Of a stretch of 64,000 nt of DNA, positions 32,953 through 43,519 are shown piece by piece. Position 1 is the stretch's first letter. The number at the start of each line of letters is the position of its first letter. The notes under the pieces are model-generated. The model saw only the letters and a program-made list of their open reading frames with translations, did not search any database and was not told where the DNA came from. The DNA is from Oncomelania hupensis (taxonomy: Eukaryota > Mollusca > Gastropoda > Littorinimorpha > Pomatiopsidae): assembly GCA_036898135.1 (NCBI GenBank), contig CM072512.1, positions 7,495,484 to 7,559,483 of the forward strand, in the 5' to 3' direction. The translations under genes were made by a program, and so were the position numbers.

Positions 32953-33175
32953 ATCCTGACGCTCATGTCCTAGACGGGTGAGTGGCAGCTACGTGAATAC
33001 ACCCAGCAATCGCTAGGTCCGTTTTCCCATCCCCCAGTCGCCCAGCATTGTGCCCAGTGGTCCACAGCGTCAGACAGATGCGCCTAAGGAATGTAGGTGG
33101 GCGCCTCTGGTCCTGTATGGGCCAGCGCCTTGAGCAGCTCTTGAGCTGGAAAAGCGCTATATAAGAACGATTAAA
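32953..33175 (+). mobile_element. SINE family A, right half of the split copy
   Basis: Resumes at atcctgacgctcatgtccta, runs through cctgtatgggccagcgcctt to agctggaaaagcgctatataagaa, then (AATT/AAAT)n. With 20625-20700 it makes one family A body. From 33180 to 33500 nothing is recognised apart from pyrimidine-rich patches. Confidence 0.87.
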
Positions 33176-33592
33176 TAAATTAATTAATCACCATTACTGC
33201 ACCATCAATAAACTGCAGTCACCTAGTATTTTTTCTTGTGCCGGCGTACGTCAAGCCAGACCGCGCTATGCAAATATTAAAATAGTTCAACGTTGGCAAG
33301 CTCTGCCGGGAAAGAAAAGATTACAGTTTTTGTTTGTTTGTTTCTTTCTTCTCTCCCCTTCTTCTTCTCCTCCTTTTTACAGTATAATTTCATAATGCGG
33401 TTCGTTATGACAGACAATATCATCGATGTCATCGGTTGATAGGTATGATGTGTTAATTGAAATGTCAGCGATAGTGTGGTTACACTTTCGGGTATTATGA
33501 TATAGGGTGGTGGAAAAGTAACTCCCTAGTGAAAATGGCTGATCACCGTTTTTGTAAGTAGAGCTGCATTTGTACGAAACCAAAATGTATTG

Positions 33593-33750
33593 ACTTGACT
33601 TTGAGGTTTAACGTCTACACCCACCATTGGCGATATGGCAGACGGAATCAACACTGAACCACAAGAGCAATCATAGTCCTAAAATGGACAGTGAAAAATT
33701 GCCACATTTTATATCGCCCATCACGGGATCCGAACCTGGGTCATGTAAAA
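33593..33750 (-). mobile_element. SINE family C, copy 2 (truncated head)
   Basis: Shares tttgaggtttaacgtc, atcaacactgaaccac, ggacagtg and cccatcacgggatccgaacc with the copy at 1796-2036. The A-box half is missing. Confidence 0.65.
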
Positions 33751-34028
33751 ATGTATTGTGATCCTTACAATGGTAGAAGTTATTTGCTGACCTCTGATTT
33801 CTTGTCACAGTGGCAGTCCATGATGGTCCGTCATCTGACACCCCTTGAGCGATCTCGACGAGGCATAGCACCGAGTGTCAGTCGACGGGCTATATTATGC
33901 ATTGCCCCCGTCACTGCGCGATGAAACCCGAGACCAGCAATGACATTGTACCACTGTATAGGATCAGAATACTTTTTTTTATTGCGCATGTGGCGTAATA
34001 TTTTAAAAAGTTATGAACACGTTGTAGT

Positions 34029-35511
34029 CAGGGCCGGACCTGGGAAAAGTCGAGGGGGGGGGGGGGGTGCTACAGATTCAGCGAAGGCGCGAAGCGCCGA
34101 GCCTACTAGGGGGGTCCGGGGGCATGCCCCCCCCCCCCTCCCCCGGTAATTTGTTTTTTCAAGGATGCAAAATGGTGCAATATGGTGCAATCTGAACCTT
34201 GAAAAAGCCATTTGTGATGGTCTGCGACTTGGAGTTTTTTGAACAATTGAACTGACAAACTCTGGGGGACAAAAATTATCTTCTGCCCCTCCCTTAAAAA
34301 AACAACAACACATACACACACACACACACAAACATTTATTTATCAGCAGAGATGTTTTGTATACTATTATTATTCACTACTTTTTGTTGATCGTTAACGG
34401 TATAAAGCTTTACCTTGTAGTTTATGAACATCACCGCCCTGCTTTCACTTTCAGTCTTGCTGCACTAGGTTCCTCGGCATTAATACCATTTGTAAATTGT
34501 ATCTTCTGGCAAAACAGTTCACTGCCTCTTTGAAGTCAATATCAACATCCCTGTGCACTTTCAGTAAATTAAGTCCATTGTCTCTGTTGCCCCATTGTAG
34601 AGCGCAGGTAGTTTTTCAGGTTGCGCAACTGACTGTTTGAACGCTCACACTCGGCAGTAGTGACAGGCAGGGTGCAAAGGTTCTTTGTCACATTGTTTCA
34701 GTGCTTCTGATGCCGTGGATGGGATGATAGCTGTCGCATTCTCAGCAGCACTTCGCAATTTGCAAACCCACCGTTGGTATTCTGCATCAAGGGTAGCGTT
34801 GTCTGGTAGGGCAGATTCCCACAACATTGCCAGTGTTTTCACTCCTTCTGGAACCTGCATGAAACCATCCTGGTTGTCTATTAAAGTGCTTGGCACCAGA
34901 CAGAGACTATCAACTGCTAGGTCAGCATTTTTGAACCTCGAGTCCAATTCGGTTGACAGGTGTTCCAAAAAAGGAAAAGCAATGCTAATCTTGAAATATT
35001 CTTCTGGAGGGGCCGTAGGTTGGTTGTCACGGAGAGTCTGTCGGGATGCTTGACGAGGAACAGTAACATCAGTTGTCAAAGCATTTGCCATTTTGCTGAC
35101 TTCACCAAACCAGGCAACGAACGCTGTGTTCATAATTATTAACTTAGCATCTTAATAAATATTTCTAAAAAGTCGTTTTGGGGGATTAGGGCAGTATCAA
35201 GGTGAAGGAGCTGGAAGAGGCTTGCGGCAAAAACAAGAAAATATGGCTGCATTTACTAATTTAGGCTTAGGGGTTGGGTTACTTGGTCGTTTCAACGGGA
35301 AAACGCTTTGGACGTTTCAACGGATCCCTTGAAATGGATTTCCGTTGAATTGTCTATTAATAACTCTTTGTACCTTGTACCAAAAGTGACTAAAAATTGC
35401 AATGTTTTAAAAACAATTTTTTAAAAAATTCAGGTTTTTTTGAAAGGGGGGGGGGTGGTGGGGGATCCGGAACCCAGGTAACCCCCCCCCTCCCTCCTGG
35501 GTCCGGCCCTG
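34029..35511 (-). mobile_element. hAT element with 5-bp TSD, internally decayed
   Basis: Terminal inverted repeats CAGGGCCGGACCTGG (34029) and its complement ending at 35511, flanked by gtagt at 34024-34028 and 35512-35516. A second element with the same termini and also a 5-bp duplication is at 55468-55727. Subterminal poly-C/poly-G runs occur in both. It contains a broken hAT transposase on the minus strand. Confidence 0.85.
34405..35133 (-). pseudogene. hAT transposase, C-terminal part, broken
   Basis: The minus-strand ORF from 35133 includes a PEEYFKISIAFPFLEHLS-like block and ALKQCDKE near its end. It then shifts frame to the hAT dimerisation signature TLPVTTAECERSNSQLRNLK and YLRSTMGQ (about 34685-34590). 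A second shift precedes the residual C-terminus. A stretch normally lying between the LKxCD and TLPVT blocks is missing, indicating a deletion. The N-terminal BED finger and most of the RNase-H-like catalytic core are absent. It resembles ZMYM1-like/52-kDa-repressor-like hAT proteins. Nonfunctional. Confidence 0.8.
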
Positions 35512-35611
35512 GTAGTAGAGAGTTACTTTTCAGTCACCCTGTGTGATAAAGCCACGCGCAAAGTCAACAGTTGTCTATGCTACCATAATTTTTTTTTTAA
35601 TTTTTTTTTTA

Positions 35612-35660
35612 GTACAATTAACGTCCCCGGACACAATAAGCATATAGGGGACGATTCCAT
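35612..35660 (-). repeat. Retroelement tail fragment (gtccggggacgttaat family)
   Basis: The complement reads tcccctatatgcttattgtgtccggggacgttaatt; the same block occurs at 49257-49305, 53032-53055 and twice in 53895-54020, there followed by (TGAAC)n. Confidence 0.65.
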
Positions 35661-35689
35661 AATATTAGCTGTGTGGTGTTTTTATATTT

Positions 35690-36245
35690 CATGGTTTATC
35701 TGAAAATACTTTGAAGTAGTCGGGGGAATCAGAACGAGCGAAATGTCGGTCTGTTGGACTAATATGATTTTGACCAAACTGTATAGGAACATTACTTGGG
35801 TTTAGTGGCTTGCCTTCCCTGCAATCATACTTTGTTCTACTGCAAAGGTCAAGGTCAATTGAGTCACTGTGTTTGCTAACCACGTTTTGCTCGATATCTC
35901 AGAAACGGCTGAAGCGATTTGTTTGAGTTTTGGAATACAGGTACTTCAAATCTTTTAGTAAGTCCTGTTGTGTGTGTGTCGGTCGGTCCTTCCCCTGAAT
36001 GTCACTTTTTGGGTGTTCAAAACACAATTGTTTGCTTTATCTCAAGAATAACTTCACCGAAACTCTTCATTTTTTCCTTTGCAGAAAATTCAGCTACTGC
36101 TTTAGCATGTTCCATAATTCGTATTTGTACTTTCTCAAAGGTCAAGGTCATTGCGCTTCACTATTTTATAAAATGGTGTTTGCGCGATATCTAAAATTGG
36201 CTTAACCGATTTTGACAAATTCTGGCTTGCGTATATTTCAGATAT
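35690..36245. repeat. Dispersed repeat with duplicated 'cgatatctcagaaacggct' module
   Basis: Two related modules, 35845-35945 (caaaggtcaaggtcaattga .. cgatatctcagaaacggctg) and 36135-36235 (caaaggtcaaggtcattgcg .. cgatatctaaaattggctta), lie about 290 bp apart. The 35695-35765 part resembles 57690-57760. Unclassified. Confidence 0.5.
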
Positions 36246-36466
36246 TTTCCTATCATTCCAACACCGCCAACAAAATTAACACTTGTAAAAATGGGCCAAT
36301 GTCTGGAAATACGTTTTGAATGCCTTGCCATCTTGTTGTCTTGTTGTTGTTTTTTATTGTTTTTATTCCGAGCTTTATTACAATGCTGGTAATTTTCTAT
36401 TCTGTATTAAAAAAAATTGTTTTTAAATATGTAGTTCCTATTCAGTTTGACACTGAGCGAAATCCT

Positions 36467-36524
36467 GTCCTGATTTGGCTCGGAAGAGTCCGCTGGATCT
36501 AAAGCAATAATCATGTAATGTAAT
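36467..36524 (+). repeat. Dispersed repeat E, copy 3 (tail only)
   Basis: gtcctgatttggctcggaag to taaagcaataatcatgtaatg, nearly identical to 127-185, joined directly to a LINE tail fragment. Confidence 0.85.
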
Positions 36525-36525
36525 A

Positions 36526-36630
36526 ACTTAGCGAAAGCATCAGGGTTGCTGAGGACAGGGAAAGATGGAGTACGCTGGTTAAACTATCATCTGTGGTGCC
36601 TCTACGACCTCCGAGTTAAGGGATAGGATA
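36526..36630 (+). pseudogene. LINE 3' fragment (GGATA-tail family)
   Basis: Last ~35 codons of the family C-terminus (gttgctgaggacagggaaag .. tctgtggtgcctctacgacc), then ggataggatag, which grades into the GATA array. Severely 5'-truncated. Confidence 0.85.
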
Positions 36631-36648
36631 GTATAGGGTATGGTAGTC

Positions 36649-36905
<257 letters not shown>

Positions 36906-37061
36906 ATTTAGAACTGATTCTTTTCTTTTTTTTTAATTGTCCAGGGTATTTTGTATGTGGTATCTACATGTGCGCCATCGAGGATCCGCTCAACTTGCAA
37001 TGCTACTGTGAAGTAACTCAACGTGACTCATTTCTGTACTCGGTGTTCCGTGCATTTTCAG

Positions 37062-37243
37062 ATGAAGAGGAAGGCAGTCCTTCGGATGGGGCATCTGGAA
37101 ACAAGCGGAGAAGAAGCAGGACCAACTTCAGCAGCTGGCAGATCGAGCAGCTGGAGACGTCTTTCCTCGCCGGTCATTATCCAGACGTATTCACCAGAGA
37201 GTCGCTCGCCATGAAACTCCGACTGGCTGAATCCAGGGTGCAG
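37062..37243 (+). CDS. Paired-class homeobox exon, unc-4/Uncx-like
   Basis: The reading frame begins at an acidic stretch ([10 protein letters not shown]) and continues into the homeodomain: [20 protein letters not shown], then [17 protein letters not shown] and AESRVQ. The ...SRVQ end with a GT donor at 37244 corresponds to the classic paired-class intron between homeodomain residues 46 and 47, so VWFQNRRAK should lie on the next exon. The best acceptor is ttttcag at 37055-37061; a stronger polypyrimidine acceptor at 36944 is an alternative. TNF.WQ.E.LE and HYPDVF..E favour the unc-4/Uncx family, a neuronal and mesodermal transcription factor. The downstream exon was not found in the window. 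Codon use looks coding and no lesion is seen, so this is a likely functional host exon. Confidence 0.8.
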
Positions 37244-37256
37244 GTTGGTTGGAGGT

Positions 37257-37258
37257 TT

Positions 37259-37337
<79 letters not shown>

Positions 37338-37395
37338 ACATCATCATTACCATCGTCGTCGTCGTCATTGTCATCATTATCATCGTCGTCGTCAT
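37257..37395. repeat. (CAT)n microsatellite in the homeobox intron
   Basis: About 28 perfect units starting 14 bp after the splice donor, then degenerate CGT/CAT units. Confidence 0.95.
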
Positions 37396-37406
37396 CATGG
37401 ACATTT

Positions 37407-37735
37407 TTTTTTTTTTTTGGGGGGGGGGGGCACTTTATTGTCCCTTTTTTAAATCGGAAAATTCTGGACCGCCACCCCTGAGGAAGGTGTAGTCGCAGCC
37501 TGTGGCGCGCCCAAACCCATTCTACCCAATATTAGTTGTGTTTTTGAAATTTTGCTGGAGGAGCAAAGGGTACCCGGAGAAAACCCCCGAGACGTTGCCC
37601 GAGTCGAAAGTAAATAATACTTGGAGAAACATAACGCCCAGAGAAGGATCGATCCCACACCTGTAAGGCGCTATTCTTTTCTAGCCTGTGAAGAAGGCAA
37701 GTTAGTACGTCACGCGGTTACAACGCTCGCATAAT
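37407..37735 (-). mobile_element. SINE family D, copy 1
   Basis: T13-G13 run, then gcactttattgtccctttt (complement carries AATAAA), cctgtggcgcgcccaaaccc, cccggagaaaacccccgaga, aacataacgcccagag, gatcgatcccacacctgtaa and a weak A-box complement near 37715-37735. Related copies are at 47110-47265 and 49965-50160. Orientation is inferred from the AATAAA-A-rich end. Confidence 0.65.
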
Positions 37736-37784
37736 ACTACTACTACAACTCATAGTACTACTGCTCATATTACTACTACTAATA

Positions 37785-38000
37785 TTGGATCTATATACGT
37801 GCTTTCCCTCAGATCATCAATCAGGCTCAAAGCGCGGCGATCTGTACCAATATACACGCTCACATGTTTCACCCACTCTCATACACACAACAAACACACA
37901 TCTATCACTCAAACATGTGGTGTAAAGGCAGGGAGATCGCTATTAGAAGACGGCAAGGAAATCGGAATTGTTATTTTGGAAGTTTTAGATTGACTGCATC
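37785..38000 (-). mobile_element. SINE family B, 3' part, copy 2
   Basis: Complement blocks ggctcaaagcgcggcgatct, cacaacaaacacaca, ctcaaacatgtgg and ttagaagacggcaaggaaat match the 3' half of family B; the tRNA head is missing. Confidence 0.8.
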
Positions 38001-38304
38001 CAAATAAACTTTCCGTTATATGTGGTAGCCGTCGTTATCAACATCACCATTGCCATCGTCGTTATCATTGTCATTGTAGTTGTCGTCATCACAGTCATCG
38101 TGGTCGCCGTGGTCGTTGAAGTTCCCTTCGTCCTCTTTCTTCAGCTTCTATTTTTCTTCTTCTGTGGTGCTAGAGTGTGCTGTTGTTTCATTACCGAGTA
38201 CTCTCATTCCACAGGCGTCTGCATTCTGCGTAAGACGATAACGTCTCTCTATAGATCGCGTCCCTTACCGCTCTATTAGGCCTATATCAAAGCCTCGAAC
38301 TACT

Positions 38305-38400
38305 CGGGGGGTGGGGGTGACTAAAGAAGGGGGGGGGGATGGGGGGGGGAGGGGAGTGGTTTGGGGTGAGGGGGTGGTGGGGGGGGGGGGGGGTAGGTTT
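38305..38400. repeat. G-rich low-complexity block
   Basis: Several G8-G14 runs. From 38400 to 38990 nothing assignable apart from a duplicated tatttaaataaaaataatt (38461, 38878). Confidence 0.85.
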
Positions 38401-38989
38401 TGGATGGGGTATGTCTAGGTTGTAGGGGTGAGAGGAGTAAGGGAGTGTAGTTAGGTGTGATATTTATTTAAATAAAAATAATTTAAAACAACTAGGTAAA
38501 AAGATTTATAAAAGTCAGAAATATAACTGCAGTCAAAAATCTTATAGCACATCTTTCTGTGTAATGGTTGGAGTGGTTGGTGGCCTTAGTAATGATGATA
38601 GTCACCGAACTACATTGGAATGTTACCTTTGGAATTTTCTCAGTGACATGCGCAGCTTATGTAGATTAAAAAAAGTATGTACTTTTTATGTTTGAAATTG
38701 ACCCCCGCAGGTTTGCTTGTGATAATGCATGCTTTCATAACAAGAGAAACGTTGAAAGTTAGGAAACGGCACAAGCTATTACTGGTTTTTTATCCCGCAT
38801 AGCAAGATGCCACTAGGATTTATTAAGCGGAAATCAGCCAGTAAGGGATCAAGTTTAGGTGTGGAAAGTGGGGGTACTTATTTAAATAAAAATAATTTTC
38901 AAAACAAAAGAAAAAAGATAAAAGAAATACAAATTAATCTCAAAATCTTATTATTAATAACACAGCTGCATGAATTCTTAGTGACAATA

Positions 38990-39780
38990 TCAGTCGCTCT
39001 TTATGATGGCCTACTAGCGCCCAAACCTGATAGTTACAAATATCATGAGATAATTACAAATATCATGGAATAATTACAATTATTAAGGCATAATTATAAT
39101 TATCATTGAAAAATTACAAATATCATCGCGTGATCCTGTTTAATGTTTAGTTTTGGCTCTAGCAATCCGCCTGGAAATGCGCCAAAACCGAAAATAGTAA
39201 TTATTACATAATAATTACAATTTTCACTTGATAATTACAATTTTACGTGATCATGCTAACTCCTGGCTAAGGCGGTTTACTAGCGCCAAAACTTGCATTT
39301 ACAGGTATCAGTGATAATGGTAATTAACACGTGTTCTGTGTAATTCACATGTATGACGGCCTACTAGCGCCAAAACCTTATAATTACCAATAACATGGGA
39401 TAATTACAAGTATCAATGACATATTTAAAATTAGGACTTAAACGTTGTAATTATCAAGTGAAAATTAAAATTTTCGGTTTTGGCGCATTTCCAGACGGAT
39501 TGCTAGAGCCAAAACGGAAGATATTTGTAATTTGTCGAAGATAATTGTAATTATTCCTTGATAATTGTAATTATCCTATACTATGATATTTGTAGGCTAA
39601 TTATCTCATGATATTTGTAATTATGAGGTTTGGGCGCTAGGAAGGCGTGGCAAGAACTGCTAATTAATAATTAACATTGTGGATTACCGGTCTCTCTGTA
39701 CAGAACACGCGTTAATTTCAATTATCTCGTGATACTGGTAACTCTCGCTTTTGGTGCGAGTAGGCCGTCATAGCTCTGTC
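38990..39780. mobile_element. Foldback element with nested direct and inverted modules
   Basis: The left arm (tatgatggcctactagcgcc at 39002, tatcatgagataattac, ttttggctctagcaatccg, tggaaatgcgccaaaaccg at 39172) is matched in reverse by the right arm (ggttttggcgcatttccag 39475, ggattgctagagccaaaac 39496, tatctcatgatatttgtaa 39602, ggcgctaggaaggcg). A third module tatgacggcctactagcgcc lies at 39352 and an inverted one at 39760-39772. Arms of about 200 bp surround a roughly 230-bp centre. No ORF. Confidence 0.75.
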
Positions 39781-40195
39781 GGACTAGTCCATCATTCTGT
39801 TCCCAGCTCGGAAAGGTCATAACCGAGAGATGACGTAGGAGGGAGGGAGGGAGGGGGGGGGGGCGGGGAGGTAAACGTCAGTGAATTCTAATTTATACCC
39901 AGCGATCTTATTATACTAACAGGAAAAGGATTTTAAATAGCTGTTTTATTTGTCACCTGTTTCTTTTAGTTCCTGCAGTCAACTGCCGGTTACTTTGCTC
40001 TAATTTCACGAGGTGCAACACAACAATTTTATGTGATTTTTTTTCTTCTGTGCGGCACCATTTCATAAGTAACTTTTTGTCGTTTTTGTTGTTGTTGTTG
40101 TAATGCTATACCTATTTTGTGTGTGGCTATAGCATGGCGAGCTGGTGAGTGCACACGATTGTATTTAATAAACGATAACATTATAAAATTAAATC

Positions 40196-40442
40196 CGCCG
40201 GTTTCCTATGTTGAAGGTTGCGGGCTTGAATCCCGCAGAGGACGAACTTATGTGGCCTTAAAGGCGAGACTTTTCAGGTCCTCGAGGGTTCTTTCCGGGT
40301 ACTTCTGGTTTCCTCCCTCCCTTCAACAATGCTATTGGATACATTCTATCAACGCTTTCAAAATAAAATATACAGTTTCCGTTCCGTTTCCTAATAGCGT
40401 TGTCCATGCTTTTGAGTGACATAGGTGTGTGTGTGGTGTGTG

Positions 40443-40475
<33 letters not shown>

Positions 40476-40595
40476 CGTGTGTGTGTATGGTGAGAGTGTG
40501 TGTAAAACGTGAGCGTATATATTGGAACAGATCGCCGCTCTTTGAGCCTGATTGTTGATTTTGATGGATTCGCGCGTATATAGCATCCATTATTA
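40196..40595 (+). mobile_element. SINE family B, copy 3
   Basis: Starts inside the tRNA-like head (gccggtttcctatgttgaag, gcgggcttgaatcccgc), then tcctcgagggttctttccgg, cctccctcccttcaacaatg, an internal (TG)n (40424-40502), and the gatcgccgctctttgagcct tail. Confidence 0.85.
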
Positions 40596-40599
40596 TTTT

Positions 40600-40875
40600 G
40601 ATGGTGATGATGATGATGATGATGATGATGATTACTACTAGCCTACTACCACTACCACTACTACTACCAATACTACTACCACTACCTCTACCACCACTAC
40701 CACTACTACTACCATTATTACTACTCTTACTACTTCTACTACTGCTACTCAACTATTAGTACAACTATTACTACTACTACTACTACTACTACTACTTTTA
40801 TTATTACTATTACTACTACCACTACTACTACTATTACTACTTCTACTACTGCTACTCAACTATTAGTACAACTAT

Positions 40876-40913
<38 letters not shown>

Positions 40914-41000
40914 TTACTATTACTATTACTACTACTACTACTATTACCGCTACTATTACTACTGCTACTACTATTACTACCACTACTACTACCACTACTG

Positions 41001-41032
<32 letters not shown>

Positions 41033-41062
41033 GGTACTACTACTATTACTACTACTACTCAT
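40600..41062. repeat. (GAT)n and degenerate (TAC)n array
   Basis: A 29-bp block ctactcaactattagtacaactattac occurs at 40746 and 40857, 111 bp apart, showing segmental duplication inside the triplet array. Confidence 0.9.
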
Positions 41063-41218
41063 ATTGTCATAAACTTCCCGTGCGTGTTATAAAATAATTA
41101 GCTTTATTCTCTGAAGATTCCTACAAACTTTATATTAGTTTGTAAAAAGTTTTTAATGTTCCAATTTCACGTTTACACGCATTCATCAAAAGGCCTTTCT
41201 CATACAATTACACAAGCT

Positions 41219-41220
<2 letters not shown>

Positions 41221-41260
<40 letters not shown>

Positions 41261-41341
41261 GGGCCCACCCACACCCCCCCCGGGAACCCAAGGGGGGGGG
41301 GGGGGGGGGGGGGGTGGGGGTATATATGGGGTGGGGGGGGT

Positions 41342-41391
<50 letters not shown>

Positions 41392-41411
41392 GGGGGGGGG
41401 GGGGGGGGGGG
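41221..41411. repeat. Poly-G / G-rich block
   Basis: About 190 bp, over 90% G on plus, with runs up to about 50. 41412-41660 is G/T-rich with no gene. Possible G-quadruplex; equally possible sequencing artefact. Confidence 0.85.
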
Positions 41412-41674
41412 TTTGGTATATTAGGTTATGTTGTGTTTAGGTTTAGAGGTTGGAGGTTTTGTATAATAGAGGGGTTATATTATAAGTGTAGGGGGGATTT
41501 GGGTGGGGAGGGGAGGAGAATATAAAAAAGGGGGGGGTAGATTGGGTGGTGTTGTTGTTGGTGTTTATGGAGTTTGTTGTTTTGTTGTTTTTAGAGTAAA
41601 TTTATGTTATTATGTGTTTTTTGTGGTAGAGGTGTGTTGTATTGATTGGTTTTTTGAATTGTTTGATTAGGGTG

Positions 41675-41965
41675 TCTACTACCACTACTACTACTACTAC
41701 TTGCATTACTACTACTACTACTACTATTACGGCTCTGTCAGACTCCTTAAAGGAGTCTGAATAGATAAGCATCGGGTGACTATTACTACTACTACCACTA
41801 CTACTATTACTACTACTATTACTACTACTACCACCACTACTACTAATACTGCCATTACTACTATTACTACTACTAATACTACTATTACTACTACCACTAC
41901 TACTATTACTTTACTACTACTACTATTACTACTACAACCACTACTACTACTACTACTATTCAAAC
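41675..41965. repeat. (TAC)n array
   Basis: Degenerate triplets broken by actccttaaaggagtctgaa, a small palindrome. 41966-42185 unassigned. Confidence 0.9.
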
Positions 41966-42185
41966 AACAAGCACATGGGTATTTATTTACTTCCACTGAG
42001 AACCGTCAAATGAACAGAACAACATAAAAATATTATCCCTTATGACTGAATAAAAAAATGGTCATGTGTTTGTTGAAGAAGACATATACTATCAATATTT
42101 AATAGTCCCTTTAATACGAATAGGATAGCTTTATTATTTCACTGACAAATTATATCGCAGTGCCAGCACTGTATTGTAATGAAAT

Positions 42186-42560
42186 GGCATCCTATCCTAT
42201 CCTTTCTTATCCTATCCTATCCTTATCCTATCCTATCCTTTCTTATCCTATCCTATCCCGTAACTTGAAAGTCGTTGGTGCATCACAGATGGCTGTTTAA
42301 CCAGCGTACTCTATCTTCCTCTGTCCGCAGTACCCTTCATGGCTTCGCTCAGTGTCAAGCCAATCCATTTTCGAATGTTGTCCTCCAAACTCTTTTTCTG
42401 TCTCCATTATCTTGTGCTTCCTTGCACCGTGCCTTGCAGGATGGTCTTTGCAAGGCCTAATGCTCTGGTGACGTGGCCATACCATCTGAGTTTCCGTTTG
42501 TTCACCACTGTGAGCATGTCATCGTGTTGTTCAGTGGCTGGTGTGGTAGTCTGTCAGACT
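42186..42560 (-). pseudogene. LINE 3' fragment (GGATA-tail family)
   Basis: Long tail complement (tatcctatcctttcttatcc, 42190-42255), then C-terminal coding complement through gctctggtgacgtggccata to gtctgtcagact. In-frame stops and substitutions relative to 2975-3478. Confidence 0.88.
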
Positions 42561-42836
42561 TGATTTACTCAAAAAACTTTTGTAGTGAATCACAGTAATT
42601 TTATAAACAATCCTACACAAAAATATATCACCAAATACAAACATGCAAACACTGCACTTAGGTATCACACATAATCAATAATGGAAACTATTGTGTTGCT
42701 CAACAAGTCGCTATCAAGTCAATTCAAGAAATAAAATTAACATAGGTAAAGGGATTAAACAAAGCAAAAAAAACAAAAAACTGCGTATTAGACCTAATAT
42801 CCATTAAGTATATGTAATCCGATTCTTTGACTTTAA

Positions 42837-42904
42837 CATCATCATCATCATCATCATCATTATCATCATCATCATCATCATCGTCATTGTCATAATAATA
42901 AAAA

Positions 42905-42992
<88 letters not shown>
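42837..42992. repeat. (ATC)n and (ATT)n microsatellites
   Basis: ATC-rich at 42837-42882, ATT at 42905-42992. 42565-42836 unassigned. Confidence 0.95.
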
Positions 42993-42999
42993 GGATCTT

Positions 43000-43275
43000 A
43001 TAATCACGTTTTTGTCCCCCAAATCACCGATCGGGCTCAAATCTATACCACCGATCCAATACCGATGTTGCGCCTTACTGTCACGTACACCACAAACACA
43101 TTTGTATCACTCAAACATGTGGCGTAAATGTTTAAAGGTAAAGAAATCGCTGTTAGACGACGGAAAGAAGTCGACTGTTACTTATGAACATTTTTAATGA
43201 CTGCCTACAATACCATTATTGAAGCGAGTGAGGAAACCGGAGTACCCGGAAAAAACCCTCGGTGACCTAAAAAAA
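43000..43275 (-). mobile_element. SINE family B, 3' part, copy 4
   Basis: Complement blocks tcgggctcaaatc, ctcaaacatgtggcgtaaa, gctgttagacgacggaaag, ccattattgaagcgag, gagtacccggaaaaaaccctcggtgacct. The head is missing. Confidence 0.8.
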
Positions 43276-43519
43276 AGAAAAAAAAAAGAAGAAGCCTTGT
43301 ACCCAAGTCGCGTAAGTTTGTCCACTGCGGGACACGAAAGTGCATACTCTATGAGTGATATTAGATACATGCAAACTTCTGAGGGTTAGAGGAGCTGTAG
43401 GTCGATATGTAATACTAAATATTATATTATGTGATTTGATAGGGGTCTTGTTGTAGTTCTAATTTTTCACTCTACTACACAGCTTGTTCTGGGCGGTCCC
43501 GTCCTGTCACAGTGTTTTT

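Larger units (their letters stand above)
33503..35541. mobile_element. Candidate mariner-like inverted-repeat element (host of a hAT)
   Basis: The left end agggtggtggaaaagtaact (from about 33504) and the right end agttacttttcagtcaccct (about 35521-35540) are inverted and match at most positions. AGGGTG..AAAAGTAAC is typical of mariner-type termini. The TA duplication is not clear on the right. Inside lie SINE C (33593-33750) and the hAT element (34029-35511). Confidence 0.45.
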
